A DNA stretch of 49,986 nt. It comes from a virus. The translations under genes and the position numbers were made by a program. Under the pieces are notes generated by a model that was not told where the DNA came from, did no database searches, and worked only from the letters and a program-made list of their open reading frames with translations. Positions 1 through 7,958 of the stretch are shown here, piece after piece; position 1 is the stretch's first letter; each line of letters begins with the position of its first letter. The stretch lies in IMG/VR virus record IMGVR_UViG_3300024317_000007, positions 1 to 49,986 of that record. One strand, 5' to 3'.

Positions 1-135
1 GCTCCGTCCAGGCTCGCTCCGTCCAGGCTCGCTCCGTCCAGGCTCGCTCCGTCCAGGCTCGCTCCGTCCAGGCGCGCTCCGACCAGGCTCGCTCCGTCCA
101 GGCGCGCTCCGACCAGGCGCGCTCCGTCCAGGCTC
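1..135. repeat. 15-bp minisatellite, left end
   Basis: Nine full copies of a 15-bp unit (GCTCCGNCCAGGCNC on the plus strand). Only position 7 (T or A) and position 14 (T or G) vary. On the coding strand these change Asp/Val and Ser/Arg; the other 13 bases, including wobble positions, do not change. Positions 136 onward hold a degenerate unit leading into the N-terminal cap. Confidence 0.95.
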
Positions 136-284
136 GCTCGGTCGAGGTCCTCATGGCTCAAGTCCGCCTCGTAGAGATCGACGCCGGCTTTCACCGCCGC
201 CTCGACACACAGCTTCATCGAGCCGAACTCGCCCTCGAACCGGATCGCGCCGTTGAACCACGACTTGATTCTGAAGATGCTCAT
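1..284 (-). CDS. Pentapeptide-repeat protein, 5' part (gene continues across the contig ends)
   Basis: ATG at 284 follows GGAGGCGGCGA and overlaps the stop of the upstream gene as ATGA. The first ~45 residues (start MSIFRIKSWFNG, then FEGEFGSMKLCVEAAVKAG) match the N-terminal cap I know from phage pentapeptide-repeat proteins. Then come A-[S/R]-L-[D/V]-G repeats, which fold as a right-handed quadrilateral beta helix in this family. The frame runs to base 1 without a stop; the 3' part is at 49402-49986. Pasting the ends directly would shift the frame by one base. Closing them on the shared 126-bp tract (1-126 = 49844-49969) keeps the frame. Function is unknown; DNA mimicry is known for some family members but is not shown here. 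Confidence 0.85.
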   Translation of the reverse strand, partial: MSIFRIKSWFNGAIRFEGEFGSMKLCVEAAVKAGVDLYEADLSHEDLDRASLDGARLVGARLDGASLVGARLDGASLDGASLDGASLDGASLDG

Positions 285-1264
285 TCGCCGCCTCCATTCT
301 TCGAGTCCCGTTGTTTCTTCTTTTCTTCGGTGAACCGACGGAGCCACTCCGACTCGCTCTCGCCCTCGAGCCGCGGGAAGTCCGGGCGCGGCGGGCGAGC
401 CGAGCTCAGTCGCGCGCCGAGGACCGCCGCGTCGCCTTCGAGCTTTCGGAGGAGCTGCTCGCGCGCGGGGCCGTTGGCGTGGGGAACCGACCAGTCCTCT
501 TCGAGCGCGCGTCTCGTCCAGGCCGCCCGGTTGTCGGAATTCCTGGATCCCTCGACGACGTCAAAGACGCGCCCGACCGCGTGGGAGGCCGCCAGGGCGC
601 GCGCTACACCCTCGGCGAGGTCTATTTCCCGGAGAAGCTCGAAGGATCGACGCGGGACGACCTGTAGAAGCAGGGCGGCCCCTTCTCGGGAGGCCGGCTT
701 TCCGTCCTGATCGTCCCCCTCTTTCCGTTCCGAAACAACAACAGCAACCCCATCGTCCGTCCCCTCCGGTCCTGATTCCGGGGCCCCATCGGCGTGATTT
801 CTTCCGGAAGAATTCCGGCTGGCCGGGTCGTCCGGCACCTGTGTTTCCGGAGTTTCCTGTTTGTTGTTTCCAGGATGTCCAGGATAGGGGGAAGTCTGCC
901 TACTTTCTTCCGGAAGAATTCCGTGATCGCGCGCGTACTTCTGCCTCTGTTTCCGCTTTTTTTCATCGTAAATGAGGATTGCGCGCCCGGTGTGCTCCAT
1001 CCAATCGTGGATGGTCTTACCATCCCGTTCCAGGAATTTGGCCTCCCGAAGGGCGTCGGATAGCTTCCCGCGGGTCCCAGACCAGCCCACGGCGGCCTCG
1101 ATGGCCGGTCCGCCGCCCTCGATGACCCCCTTCTTCGCGTACTGGGCGGCCCACCGCCAAAGGCGGAGCGGGTAGATATCGGCGGTCGGTCCGATCAGGC
1201 TGATGAGCCGGAGCGTCTTCGGATGCTTGAAGTAGTCGACGTCGATCGGAATCTCGAATCCCAT
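281..1264 (-). CDS. Replication-initiator-like protein with winged-helix-type N-terminus
   Basis: 327 aa. The N-terminal ~110 residues (DYFKHPKTLRLISLIG, then YPLRLWRWAAQYA) resemble the winged-helix domain found at the start of many phage DnaD/O-type replication proteins. A Pro/Ser/Gly-rich low-complexity linker (about residues 120-200) follows, then a charged C-terminal part (about 210-327) with a basic tail. It sits at the end of the recombination block and overlaps the pentapeptide gene by ATGA. The DNA under the linker carries an out-of-frame 20-bp direct repeat, as expected if the origin lies inside the initiator gene as in lambda O. Role inferred from domain look and context; no ATPase motif is visible. 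Confidence 0.55.
   Translation of the reverse strand: MGFEIPIDVDYFKHPKTLRLISLIGPTADIYPLRLWRWAAQYAKKGVIEGGGPAIEAAVGWSGTRGKLSDALREAKFLERDGKTIHDWMEHTGRAILIYDEKKRKQRQKYARDHGILPEESRQTSPYPGHPGNNKQETPETQVPDDPASRNSSGRNHADGAPESGPEGTDDGVAVVVSERKEGDDQDGKPASREGAALLLQVVPRRSFELLREIDLAEGVARALAASHAVGRVFDVVEGSRNSDNRAAWTRRALEEDWSVPHANGPAREQLLRKLEGDAAVLGARLSSARPPRPDFPRLEGESESEWLRRFTEEKKKQRDSKNGGGE
798..923. other. Candidate replication origin inside the initiator-like gene
   Basis: The 20-bp word TTTCTTCCGGAAGAATTCCG occurs exactly at 798-817 and 904-923. The copies are 106 bp apart and are read in different codon frames (one gives ILPEES, the other RNSSGR), so protein constraint cannot explain the match. The word contains the palindrome CTTCCGGAAG. 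Between the copies are several GTTTCC words, and the segment is clearly less GC-rich than its surroundings. This resembles iterons plus an unwinding region. Confidence 0.45.
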
Positions 1265-1284
1265 GCGACCCTCTCTTCAACCGT

Positions 1285-1743
1285 TCAGGCGTTTGTCGTC
1301 GACCCGTCCATCTTCAGGAGCTCGTCGGGGACCTCCCACAAACTGAGCGCCCCGCGTCGCTCGATCGGCCGCTCGAGGCGCTTCACGTTCGACAGGAGCC
1401 ACGCGAACCGGCCCGGCGAGTAGTCCCCGAACTTGCTCTCGTGGAACTGCATCCCGATCAAGCGCGGATGGGGCGCGTCCACCGGAACCACATCGTCGAG
1501 GTTCGCCGTCGCGATGATCTTCCCCAGGGGCCACGAACTGAGGGCCTCCAGGAACGGCTTCGCGTGGCCCTCGAGGCCGGCCGCCGCGAAGATGTCCGCG
1601 GTCTCCGGCGTGTGCCGCGGACTCCTCGAGGCGTGGATCGCGATCGGCCCGCGGTGCCGGGTCGACCACGACCTGGTCTCGATCAGCTTGTAGCCGTGCG
1701 CGATCAGCGAGGCCCAGGGCTGGAGAAGCGAGATCACCTTCAT
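1285..1743 (-). CDS. ASCH-domain protein
   Basis: 152 aa, starting MKVISLLQPWASLI. That start, with the later WSTRHRGPIAIHAS, is the typical opening of ASCH domains, a PUA-like RNA-binding beta barrel. ATG at 1743 has a GGGAGGGACC ribosome site and overlaps the previous stop by ATGA. The open frame extends further upstream, but that stretch lies inside the neighbouring gene in another frame, so the later start is chosen. Phage ASCH proteins are common in early operons; a role in RNA or nucleotide handling is inferred only from the fold. Confidence 0.75.
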   Translation of the reverse strand: MKVISLLQPWASLIAHGYKLIETRSWSTRHRGPIAIHASRSPRHTPETADIFAAAGLEGHAKPFLEALSSWPLGKIIATANLDDVVPVDAPHPRLIGMQFHESKFGDYSPGRFAWLLSNVKRLERPIERRGALSLWEVPDELLKMDGSTTNA

Positions 1744-1988
1744 GGTCCCTCCCCGACGCAACAGCGGCCGCGGGCCGCCACATGACGCTGGTGATAGTCC
1801 TCGAGGACCTTCGCGGGCTGCTCCCTGAAGGTCACCGGATCGAATCCGAGCGAGTGAGCGAAGAACGCGATCGCGTTCGCGCGGAAGCTCACGCACGTTT
1901 GCCCCGGCTTCGACTCGTTGCAGCCGTGGGCCTCATGAAGAGCGACGACGTGCAGGAGTACGTTCCGGATCTCCTCCATCGCGGTCAT
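1740..1988 (-). CDS. Small hypothetical early protein
   Basis: 82 aa, starting MTAMEEIRNVLLHVV. ATG at 1988 follows AAGGAGCGCGCC and overlaps the methyltransferase stop as ATGA; its own stop overlaps the ASCH start the same way. Mostly helical, with a Cys pair near the end (GRCCVGEG). No family recognised. The longer open frame reaching to 3017 is a shadow of the methyltransferase and RuvC genes. Confidence 0.7.
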   Translation of the reverse strand: MTAMEEIRNVLLHVVALHEAHGCNESKPGQTCVSFRANAIAFFAHSLGFDPVTFREQPAKVLEDYHQRHVAARGRCCVGEGP

Positions 1989-2725
1989 GGCGCGCTCCTT
2001 ACCTGTCGTCCGGTGATGATGTTCGATCCGTCGCCGGTCGCGATCGTGAGTCCCCGCGACAGCTTTCCCCCGAGCGCCCGCCAAGCCCTCGAGACGCCGC
2101 CCGTCCCAGGGAAGAGGTCGTCGAGCTCGTCCCGGTCCGGCAGCATCCCCATCGCGCCGAAGAGCCATGCCGAGAACTTGAGCGGCTTCCGGCCTGGGAG
2201 CTCGCCGCCGAACCGCGCCGGGTGGATGTAGAGCGCGTCCCGCTTGCCGGGCCGGATCCGTCGCCCCTGCAGCACGATGACGGCTTCCCAGACGTTGTGG
2301 AGCCCGAGCGTCCGCGGCGGCGCCCCGACCGGCTTCACCCAGGCGCAGACCCGGACCTCCGGAGGACAGAGCGGAAGGAGCTCCCGGAGCGCCCGCGCGG
2401 ACGTCGAGAGCGCCCATCCCCGGTACCCGGACGACAGAAGTCGATCGATGAGCGACGGATGATCGACCTCCCCGGCGTAGTTCTTCTCGCGGCCGTAGTA
2501 CCGCTTCGCGAGGCCGGGGAAGGGAGGATCCGCATAGGCGAATCGGCCGGGGGCCATGACGTCGACGGGCGACGCCTTCCGTCGGCCCTCGAGCGGCGAC
2601 GAATAGACGCCGACCCTCCATGATGCTTGCCGGCACTTCTGGCAACAGAAACGGGCGTCGCTCCGCGAGCCCGAGGGAATCGGACCGCTGCACCAGGCGC
2701 AGCCGTGTCCGGTTGACTTTTCCAT
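1985..2725 (-). CDS. DNA adenine/cytosine-N4 methyltransferase with N-terminal zinc ribbon
   Basis: 246 aa. Residues 9-31 hold two Cys clusters (CAWC and FCCQKC), a likely zinc ribbon. DPPF at 66-69 is catalytic motif IV. FPGTGG at 205-210 is the SAM-binding motif I. The order IV before I is that of beta-class amino-methyltransferases. It lies in the early operon between the RuvC-like gene and a small orphan gene, where it would modify phage DNA, probably against host restriction. Specificity cannot be read. The weak part is the middle target-recognition region, which I cannot match. Confidence 0.75.
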   Translation of the reverse strand: MEKSTGHGCAWCSGPIPSGSRSDARFCCQKCRQASWRVGVYSSPLEGRRKASPVDVMAPGRFAYADPPFPGLAKRYYGREKNYAGEVDHPSLIDRLLSSGYRGWALSTSARALRELLPLCPPEVRVCAWVKPVGAPPRTLGLHNVWEAVIVLQGRRIRPGKRDALYIHPARFGGELPGRKPLKFSAWLFGAMGMLPDRDELDDLFPGTGGVSRAWRALGGKLSRGLTIATGDGSNIITGRQVRSAP

Positions 2726-2743
2726 AGTCGGTTGACAAATCGC

Positions 2744-3229
2744 CTATTCGAGGGTCGCGTGATAGATCGCAAGGCCGCCGGCGGCCGCCGCGTCCGGAGG
2801 CATTCGCTCCCGGAGCCCGAGGAGCTGACCGACGACGTACGAATATTGCTGCGGGGTCGCGTTGCCTCGGCCGGTGATCTTCTTCCAGACCTGTGGCGGG
2901 TACTGATGGAACCGGAGGCCGATCTGCCCGATGTACGCGAGAGCGAGGGCGCGGGCCCCAGCGATCGCGAGCGTCGCGAGATGGTTCTCGTCCACGAAGG
3001 GCTGCTCGACGACGCATTCGGCCCAGTGGCCCTTCGCTTCCTCGAAGATCGGGAGGAGCTGTTCCATGAGGAGGCCGAGCCGACGGTGGAGCGGGCTCCT
3101 CGCCTCAGGGTAAAGGGTGCCGAAGCGGACGGCCTTGAAGCTCATCCGCTTCGGCACCTCGATGAGGCAATACCCCATAGCGAAGGTGCCCGGGTCGATC
3201 CCAAGGACAAACCGCGGGCGATCGGCCAC
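2744..3229 (-). CDS. ruvC: RuvC-like Holliday-junction resolvase
   Basis: 161 aa, near the usual ~165. GTG at 3229 overlaps the preceding TAG as TAGTG. LGIDPGT (Asp12) is the first catalytic strand of the RNase H fold and CVVEQPF gives the second acid. The C-terminal motif reads PPDAAAAGGLAIYH, so the third Asp is kept, but the place where cellular RuvC has a fourth Asp (DxxD) appears to be Ala. Phage RuvC-like enzymes cut branched DNA before packaging. Location among recombination genes agrees. Confidence 0.8.
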   Translation of the reverse strand: MADRPRFVLGIDPGTFAMGYCLIEVPKRMSFKAVRFGTLYPEARSPLHRRLGLLMEQLLPIFEEAKGHWAECVVEQPFVDENHLATLAIAGARALALAYIGQIGLRFHQYPPQVWKKITGRGNATPQQYSYVVGQLLGLRERMPPDAAAAGGLAIYHATLE

Positions 3230-3576
3230 TACGCCGACTCCTTCTTCGGATCCTTGGCCGCCTGGCCTTCGGCCTCGATGTCCTCGGCGGTCTTCCCGCC
3301 GGCCGGCTCCTTCGAGTCCTTGAACCGCCGGCGCTTGTACTTCTCGGAGGGCTTGTCGACATACCACTCGTTCGAGCCCCGGACGCGCGAGGACTTGAGC
3401 TTCATCACCTTCGCGAGCGCGACGGCCTCGTCCGAGAGCTCCCGGTTCTTCTTCCGGAGCTTCGCGATCTTGCCGTCGTTGTCCTCCATCTCGTCCTCGA
3501 TGTCCTCGAGGCGCTGATCCTGGGCGTTGAAGGTCCCCGGCAGCTTGAGCTGGTCCTTCCGCTTGATGCCTTCCAC
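3229..3576 (-). CDS. Hypothetical coiled-coil protein
   Basis: 115 aa from GTG at 3576 with an AAAGGAG site. Residues about 18-60 form a charged heptad-rich helix (RLEDIEDEMEDNDGK onward), followed by a Lys/Arg-rich stretch and an acidic-basic tail. It lies just upstream of the RuvC-like gene with a one-base-shared stop and start. It may be a DNA-binding accessory protein. No family recognised. Confidence 0.65.
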   Translation of the reverse strand: MEGIKRKDQLKLPGTFNAQDQRLEDIEDEMEDNDGKIAKLRKKNRELSDEAVALAKVMKLKSSRVRGSNEWYVDKPSEKYKRRRFKDSKEPAGGKTAEDIEAEGQAAKDPKKESA

Positions 3577-3642
3577 GATGGCTCCTTTCTCTTGGCCGCC
3601 TCTATCTCCGGCGCGCGGAACGCCCGCGCGCTTTTTCGATCT

Positions 3643-3673
3643 GTCGTCCAGGACCTGAGCGGATCCCGGCGAC
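3643..3673 (-). terminator. Intergenic stem-loop, GTCGCC family
   Basis: Begins 3 nt after the stop of the Cro-like gene. In transcript sense a GTCGCC arm pairs with GACGAC through one wobble, with a GGATCC-containing loop, followed by AGAT and an A-rich run. It is one of several near-identical elements after stop codons in this genome (17197, 23269, 30090). Confidence 0.6.
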
Positions 3674-3676
3674 GGT

Positions 3677-4006
3677 TCAGGCGATCGCCGACTTCGGGAG
3701 CTCGACGGCCACCGGCCGCGCCGGCTCGACCTTCGCGGCCGCGAGCGGGTTCTCGAGCTTGGCGAGCACCCGCTCCCGGATGAGCGCCGGCGCCTTCGAC
3801 GCCCAGGCGAACTCGACCAGGTCCTCGGCGTGCACGCCGTAGAGCCGCGCCGCGCGGATGAGGATCTTGACCGAAGGCGCGTTGACCCGAGAGAGCTCGA
3901 TTCCCGAGATGTAGCCCTTCACGGTTCCGAGCTTCTTCGCCGCTTCGGTGAGGGTGATTCCCTGGCCCTGCCGGAGGGCCTTCATCAATTCGCCGAACTT
4001 GACCAT
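3677..4006 (-). CDS. XRE/Cro-type transcription regulator
   Basis: 109 aa with an AGGAGGTTTCCG ribosome site. Residues about 5-60 form a helix-turn-helix of the Cro/CI class: FGELMKALRQGQGITLTEAA, then KLGTVKGYISGIE and SVKILIRAARLYGV. No peptidase or dimerisation domain follows, only a Pro/Ala-rich tail. It is the only clear HTH regulator here, so it may govern the leftward promoter at 11.2 kb or act as an early-late switch. Being deep within the early operon suits a Cro-like role better than a CI-like maintenance repressor. Confidence 0.8.
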   Translation of the reverse strand: MVKFGELMKALRQGQGITLTEAAKKLGTVKGYISGIELSRVNAPSVKILIRAARLYGVHAEDLVEFAWASKAPALIRERVLAKLENPLAAAKVEPARPVAVELPKSAIA

Positions 4007-4027
4007 CGGAAACCTCCTGTCGTGGTT

Positions 4028-4627
4028 CTATTCGCGCCCGCTCCACGGGTCGCGATACTTGAGACTCGCAAGCTCGAAAACGGACTGTTCCGTCGGAGTC
4101 TGGATCGTCGGCATGGCGGCCTTTTCCTTGTCGGTGAAGTGGCCCCGGTGCGGCGCGGAGCGGACCCATCCTTCGTGGGACGGCCGGCCCTGATTGCCGA
4201 GCTGCGTGACGACGTACTCCGAGAAGGTCGCCGAGCCCGTGCGGATGAGGAGGATGAGCCCCCAGTTTCCGGCCGAGGCGGTGAAGAGGTCGACCTTGAT
4301 CGGCTCTCCGTCGGGCGTCGGCCAGAGGAACTTCCGGTACTTCTCGCCGTGGTTGAGCGTGTCCCTGCCGGCCAGGACCTCCGTCAGGCGATCCCAGAGC
4401 CGGTTCTTCCGGACCCTTTCGATCGCGCCGAAGAGGTCGCCGGCGACCGCCTGTTCGACGACCTCGATCTTCGGGATCGCGACGAGCTCGATGTCGCCGA
4501 TCATCTTCAGCCGGCGCCGGAGGGAGCCGGCGACCTCGATCCGCTCACAGGCCGGCCGGAGGAGCTCGACGAGCTGCTCGGCGATGCCCTGGACGGCGAT
4601 CGCCGGACGCTTCGTTCCTTCGCTCAT
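4028..4627 (-). CDS. DNA polymerase X (beta)-like nucleotidyltransferase
   Basis: 199 aa. GSLRRR at 34-39 followed by GDIEL (Asp45, Glu47) is the nucleotide-binding and metal-binding signature of the Pol beta superfamily, with a third acid at KVDLF (Asp113). NWGLILLIRTGS further on matches the conserved end of the palm/fingers in phage PolX-like proteins. It lacks the helix-hairpin-helix lyase domain of full PolX. ATG at 4627 overlaps the HNH gene stop by ATGA. A role in gap filling during recombination or repair is likely; it cannot replace a replicative polymerase. Confidence 0.75.
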   Translation of the reverse strand: MSEGTKRPAIAVQGIAEQLVELLRPACERIEVAGSLRRRLKMIGDIELVAIPKIEVVEQAVAGDLFGAIERVRKNRLWDRLTEVLAGRDTLNHGEKYRKFLWPTPDGEPIKVDLFTASAGNWGLILLIRTGSATFSEYVVTQLGNQGRPSHEGWVRSAPHRGHFTDKEKAAMPTIQTPTEQSVFELASLKYRDPWSGRE

Positions 4628-5475
4628 TTGCGCTCCCTGAGATCGCTCTTCGCCGCGGCTTCCGCCTGGCGCCAGGTCTCGCTATCGCGGACCGTCTTGA
4701 TCCACTCCTCGTCCTCGTCGGAGAGCTTCTCGCCCGTCGCGTTCACCACGAACTCCGGGTCGATCCGGAGGTAGGTCTTGAGGATCCCGTGGGCGAGCTC
4801 GCGGCCGCGGACGGCGCGGGGCTTCGAGTCGTCGATCGAGGCGAGGAGCTTCCGCGCGCGGCCGTTGCGCGGATAGGAGGAGACGTCGACGCCGAACCAC
4901 GCGAGGAGCTTGTTCCGCCGGCGGAAGGGGGCGTTGAAGATGATCCCGACCTGGTCGAGCACCGGGTACCAGTAGCCGTCGAAGATCTTCCGGAGACGGT
5001 TGAGCTTCGACGAGAAGCGGTTGAACTCGGCGGTCCCCGCGCCGGCGCGCCGGTGCTGCGCCTCGCTCCACTCCGGATTCCGCATGTGGTGGAGGACCGC
5101 GACGTCGCCGTGGGTCCCGAGCGCGATGTTCTCGGGCTTGTCGTTGAGCTCGTTCCCGTCGACGTGGATGACGATCTTCCCTTCGGGGACGGGGCCGTTG
5201 TTCTTCTCCCACCACCAGCGGGCGTAGAGCTTCCATCTGTGCTGAGGCGGGCCGTCGAGCCGGACCTTGATGAACCGGACGAGCTGGCGCTTGCCGTTGA
5301 CGAGGTCGCTCCGGAGCGTGACGGTCCCGACAGGCAAGGACCGCTTCAGGGTCCCCTTGGCCTGGCCGATCCGAACGGCGCCGAAGGGGTCGCGCCTGAC
5401 GCGCCTATGAATTTTCGGAGGGCCGCTCGGGCCGGCCCCCACTCCCCGGTCGCACAACCTCTCTCCGTCCACCAC
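4624..5475 (-). CDS. HNH endonuclease
   Basis: 283 aa from GTG at 5475. Residues about 85-125 carry the HNH core: NNGPVPEGKIVIHVDGNE, then NDKPENIAL, as in HNH_3 homing-type enzymes. The C-terminal half is rich in Arg and Trp and unrecognised. Its stop overlaps the PolX-like gene by ATGA, so it belongs to the operon and does not interrupt another gene. It could be a free-standing homing endonuclease or a recombination or packaging nickase. The exact start is uncertain because the first ~60 residues are low in conserved features. Confidence 0.7.
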   Translation of the reverse strand: MVDGERLCDRGVGAGPSGPPKIHRRVRRDPFGAVRIGQAKGTLKRSLPVGTVTLRSDLVNGKRQLVRFIKVRLDGPPQHRWKLYARWWWEKNNGPVPEGKIVIHVDGNELNDKPENIALGTHGDVAVLHHMRNPEWSEAQHRRAGAGTAEFNRFSSKLNRLRKIFDGYWYPVLDQVGIIFNAPFRRRNKLLAWFGVDVSSYPRNGRARKLLASIDDSKPRAVRGRELAHGILKTYLRIDPEFVVNATGEKLSDEDEEWIKTVRDSETWRQAEAAAKSDLRERK

Positions 5476-5563
5476 TCAACCCTCTCTTCCGGCCAGGTCC
5501 CCCGGGCTCCTACCTCGAAGATTCGGTCCTGACCTCCGCCATCTCTCTCAAGCCGTCCAGCGA

Positions 5564-5590
5564 CCCGCCCGAGGTTGCCGATCGGGCGGG
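5564..5590 (-). terminator. GC-rich terminator-like hairpin
   Basis: Nine-base-pair stem CCCGCCCGA / TCGGGCGGG with a 9-nt loop, about 40 nt after the SbcC-like gene stop and upstream of the HNH gene. No T-run follows, so termination may be partial. The 150-bp gap 5476-5628 holds no gene that I can see. Confidence 0.55.
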
Positions 5591-5628
5591 GCCCCGGAAG
5601 GCTACAGGCCCCCCAGGAAACGTAGAGG

Positions 5629-7878
5629 TCATGCCTTGGCGTACTCGGTCGCGATCGTCTTCCAGCCGGGGAGCTCGCCGGCGGGCGCGCGGGGCGTCAT
5701 GACGACGGCCGCGGTCAGGCCCTTTCCGATCGCTGAGATCCCGCGGAGGAGTTGCGCCAGATGCCGGTCGTCCGTCTCACCGGCCTCGACGAGCAAGATC
5801 CGGACCTGTGCCTCTCGGGCGAGGATCATCGACGCGGTGAGCGCGGCGGCGAAGAACGACCACTCGCCACCGGAGAGGGCCTGGATCTGGACGTCTTTCC
5901 CGTCGGGCGTCTGCCATCCGATCGAACAGCTTCCGGCCCCCGCGCGTATGAACGGGGTCTCCTGACGGCCGGCCGCCTCGAGGAAGGCCCGCACGGTCCC
6001 GAGGAGCGCGCCGCCGCTCTCGGAGATCTCGACCTCGCGCTGGCGCTGCAGGGCCCACTCGATCGCCGTGAAGACGTCGCGCGAGGCCTGAGCCTCCTCG
6101 ATCGACGATAGGGCGCTCTGGATCTCACGATGAACCGCCTGGGCGTTGACGAGGCGCCCGAGCTCGCCCGCGGTAGCCCTGAGCTTCGCCTCGAGAGCTT
6201 CCATGCCTTCCGGGGCGGGCCCTGGGTCGCCGGCGCCGGCGAGCTGGTCCTGGAGGGATGCGAGGCGTCGATCGAGGGAGAGCTTCTCCCCGCGGGCGGC
6301 CTCGAGCGAGCGACGGTGGGTCGCGATCTTCCCCTCGAGATCCTGGCGCTCGGCGAGGAGGCGCGTCCGGGTCGTTTCGTAGGCGCTTCTCGCCTTGGCG
6401 TCGGCCTGGCGGAGCTCGTCCCGGAGCTTCGTCGCCTGGGCGCCCTTCTCGCGGCTCTTCTCGAAGAGGGCCTCCTTCTTCTCCTTCAGCTCTTCGCGCT
6501 CCTTCTCGATCTCCTTGACCTCCTTCTGGATCTGGGCCAGGACGATGCCCGCGGCTTCGAGATCGTGTTCGAGCTCCTCGGGAGTGGCGCCGATCGAGAG
6601 CCGAGCCGCGTCGCGGAGGCGCTTGATGCACTTGGCGAGCTTGCCCTTCTTGGCGCTGTCGGAGAGGGAGTCGAGCTCGGCGGCCACGGCCAGGACTTCC
6701 GCCCAGGTCGATTGCTTGGCCGCCTGAAGGCGCGTCGTCAGGATGTCGACCTTTCGCTGGGCCTCGACCGTGCTCGGCTTCTCCGGGAGCTTGATCTCGG
6801 CAGCCTTGCCCTCGAGGTCGAAGGCTTCCTTCCGGAGCTTCTCAGCCGCGGAATCGTCGCTCGCCGCCGGCGTCTGCATGATGTCGAGGGCCTTCCGGGC
6901 CGCGGCGGCTTTCTCCTCGAGCTCGGCGATTGCCTTTCCGTGGACCGCTTCCGCGTCGAGCGCGACCTGATTTGTCCGATCGGCCATCTCGCGGACCTGG
7001 ACGAGCGCGGCTTCGGCCTGGCGGCGCGCCGCGGATTGACGGCCCCATGCGCTCGACCGCTCCTGAAGGGCGCCAAGATCGCGCTGGAGCCTCGCCTTCT
7101 CGCCCTCGAGGCGTTCGATGTCGCGCGGATCCGGCTCGGGGATCTCGACAGCCCTCTTCCGGAGCTCGTGCGCGGCCGCCTCCTTCTGTTTGAGGCCCGT
7201 TGCCGCGTCGCGCTTCTCTTCGTTCGCCCAGGCGAGAGCGCCCTGGATTCCGGCCTCCGTGATCTTGGCCCCGAGGATCGAGGCGTGCTCCTTGAGCGCC
7301 GCCTTGTGGCGGTCCGTGACCATCGGAAGCGCCTCGAGGTAGTCCGCCGGCATCCTGTCCTCCGGGAGGTTCGGGATGAGGCGCATGACGGTGAACCGGG
7401 CGACGGCGCGCGCGATCTCCTCCGGTGACCGCTGACCGGCGGCGAGGAGCTGCTCGATGCGCGCGGACCGCTGGTTCGGCGTCGCGGTCAGGAGCTCCCG
7501 AATGTCCAGGCACTCGGCGACGTCCTGCTCCTCGGCGCCGAAGATCCCGAGGATCGCCTTCGCCGTCTCCGTGGGTTTCGCGTTCCGGAGCCATGAGGCC
7601 TCCGCGCCCGCGATGAAGCCGCGGTCCTGCCGGTCGAGGGAACGCCTGACCGTTCGGCCGTCGTCGAGGACGAGCTCGACCGACATCGAGCCGTTGTGCA
7701 TGAGCGCGGCGGTATCGACCGGCCGCTTCCCGAGCGCCGGGACGTAGCCAAGCGCGCCGAAGCGGATCGAGTCAGCGATCGTTGACTTCCCCGACCCGTT
7801 CGGGCCCGTGATGAGGTTCCTCGGCCCGAGCGAGACCTCGTGGTCCACGCCTTTGACCCCCTTGGTGATGAGCTTCAT
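5629..7878 (-). CDS. SbcC/Rad50-like SMC-family ATPase
   Basis: 749 aa from ATG at 7878, with AGGAGGCGGAGT just upstream. Walker A GPNGSGKST at 25-33 and, near the C-terminus, the ABC signature LSGGE and a Walker B strand ILLVEAGE. Between them lie several hundred residues of heptad-rich coiled coil. The CxxC zinc hook of Rad50/SbcC is not visible at the coil apex. It lies directly downstream of the putative annealing protein and nuclease, so it probably acts with them in DNA end processing. There is no SbcD-like phosphoesterase in the window. Confidence 0.8.
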   Translation of the reverse strand: MKLITKGVKGVDHEVSLGPRNLITGPNGSGKSTIADSIRFGALGYVPALGKRPVDTAALMHNGSMSVELVLDDGRTVRRSLDRQDRGFIAGAEASWLRNAKPTETAKAILGIFGAEEQDVAECLDIRELLTATPNQRSARIEQLLAAGQRSPEEIARAVARFTVMRLIPNLPEDRMPADYLEALPMVTDRHKAALKEHASILGAKITEAGIQGALAWANEEKRDAATGLKQKEAAAHELRKRAVEIPEPDPRDIERLEGEKARLQRDLGALQERSSAWGRQSAARRQAEAALVQVREMADRTNQVALDAEAVHGKAIAELEEKAAAARKALDIMQTPAASDDSAAEKLRKEAFDLEGKAAEIKLPEKPSTVEAQRKVDILTTRLQAAKQSTWAEVLAVAAELDSLSDSAKKGKLAKCIKRLRDAARLSIGATPEELEHDLEAAGIVLAQIQKEVKEIEKEREELKEKKEALFEKSREKGAQATKLRDELRQADAKARSAYETTRTRLLAERQDLEGKIATHRRSLEAARGEKLSLDRRLASLQDQLAGAGDPGPAPEGMEALEAKLRATAGELGRLVNAQAVHREIQSALSSIEEAQASRDVFTAIEWALQRQREVEISESGGALLGTVRAFLEAAGRQETPFIRAGAGSCSIGWQTPDGKDVQIQALSGGEWSFFAAALTASMILAREAQVRILLVEAGETDDRHLAQLLRGISAIGKGLTAAVVMTPRAPAGELPGWKTIATEYAKA

Positions 7879-7896
7879 ACTCCGCCTCCTTCTATC

Positions 7897-7956
7897 CGAG
7901 CGTCCACTCTGGCGGTCCGCCGGATTCACCGGACGGACCGCCAACGTTCACGCTCG
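7897..7956 (-). terminator. Long two-tier stem-loop after the annealing-protein gene
   Basis: The outer stem CGAGCGT / ACGCTCG encloses an inner stem of GGCGGTCCG and CCGG pairing with their complements (7911-7923 with 7929-7942, one bulge). It starts 2 nt after the stop at 7959 and ends just before GGATAGAAGGAGG, the ribosome site of the SbcC-like gene. Position and GGATA tail match the other stop-codon stem-loops. Confidence 0.65.
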
Positions 7957-7958
7957 AC

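Noticed and set aside
1740-3017. 425-codon minus-strand frame
   Set aside because: Only the last 82 codons carry a good start and ribosome site; the earlier part is out of frame with the methyltransferase and RuvC genes lying there.
4624-5475. HNH gene as an intron- or gene-interrupting homing element
   Set aside because: It overlaps its neighbours by the usual ATGA and no split gene is seen on either side.
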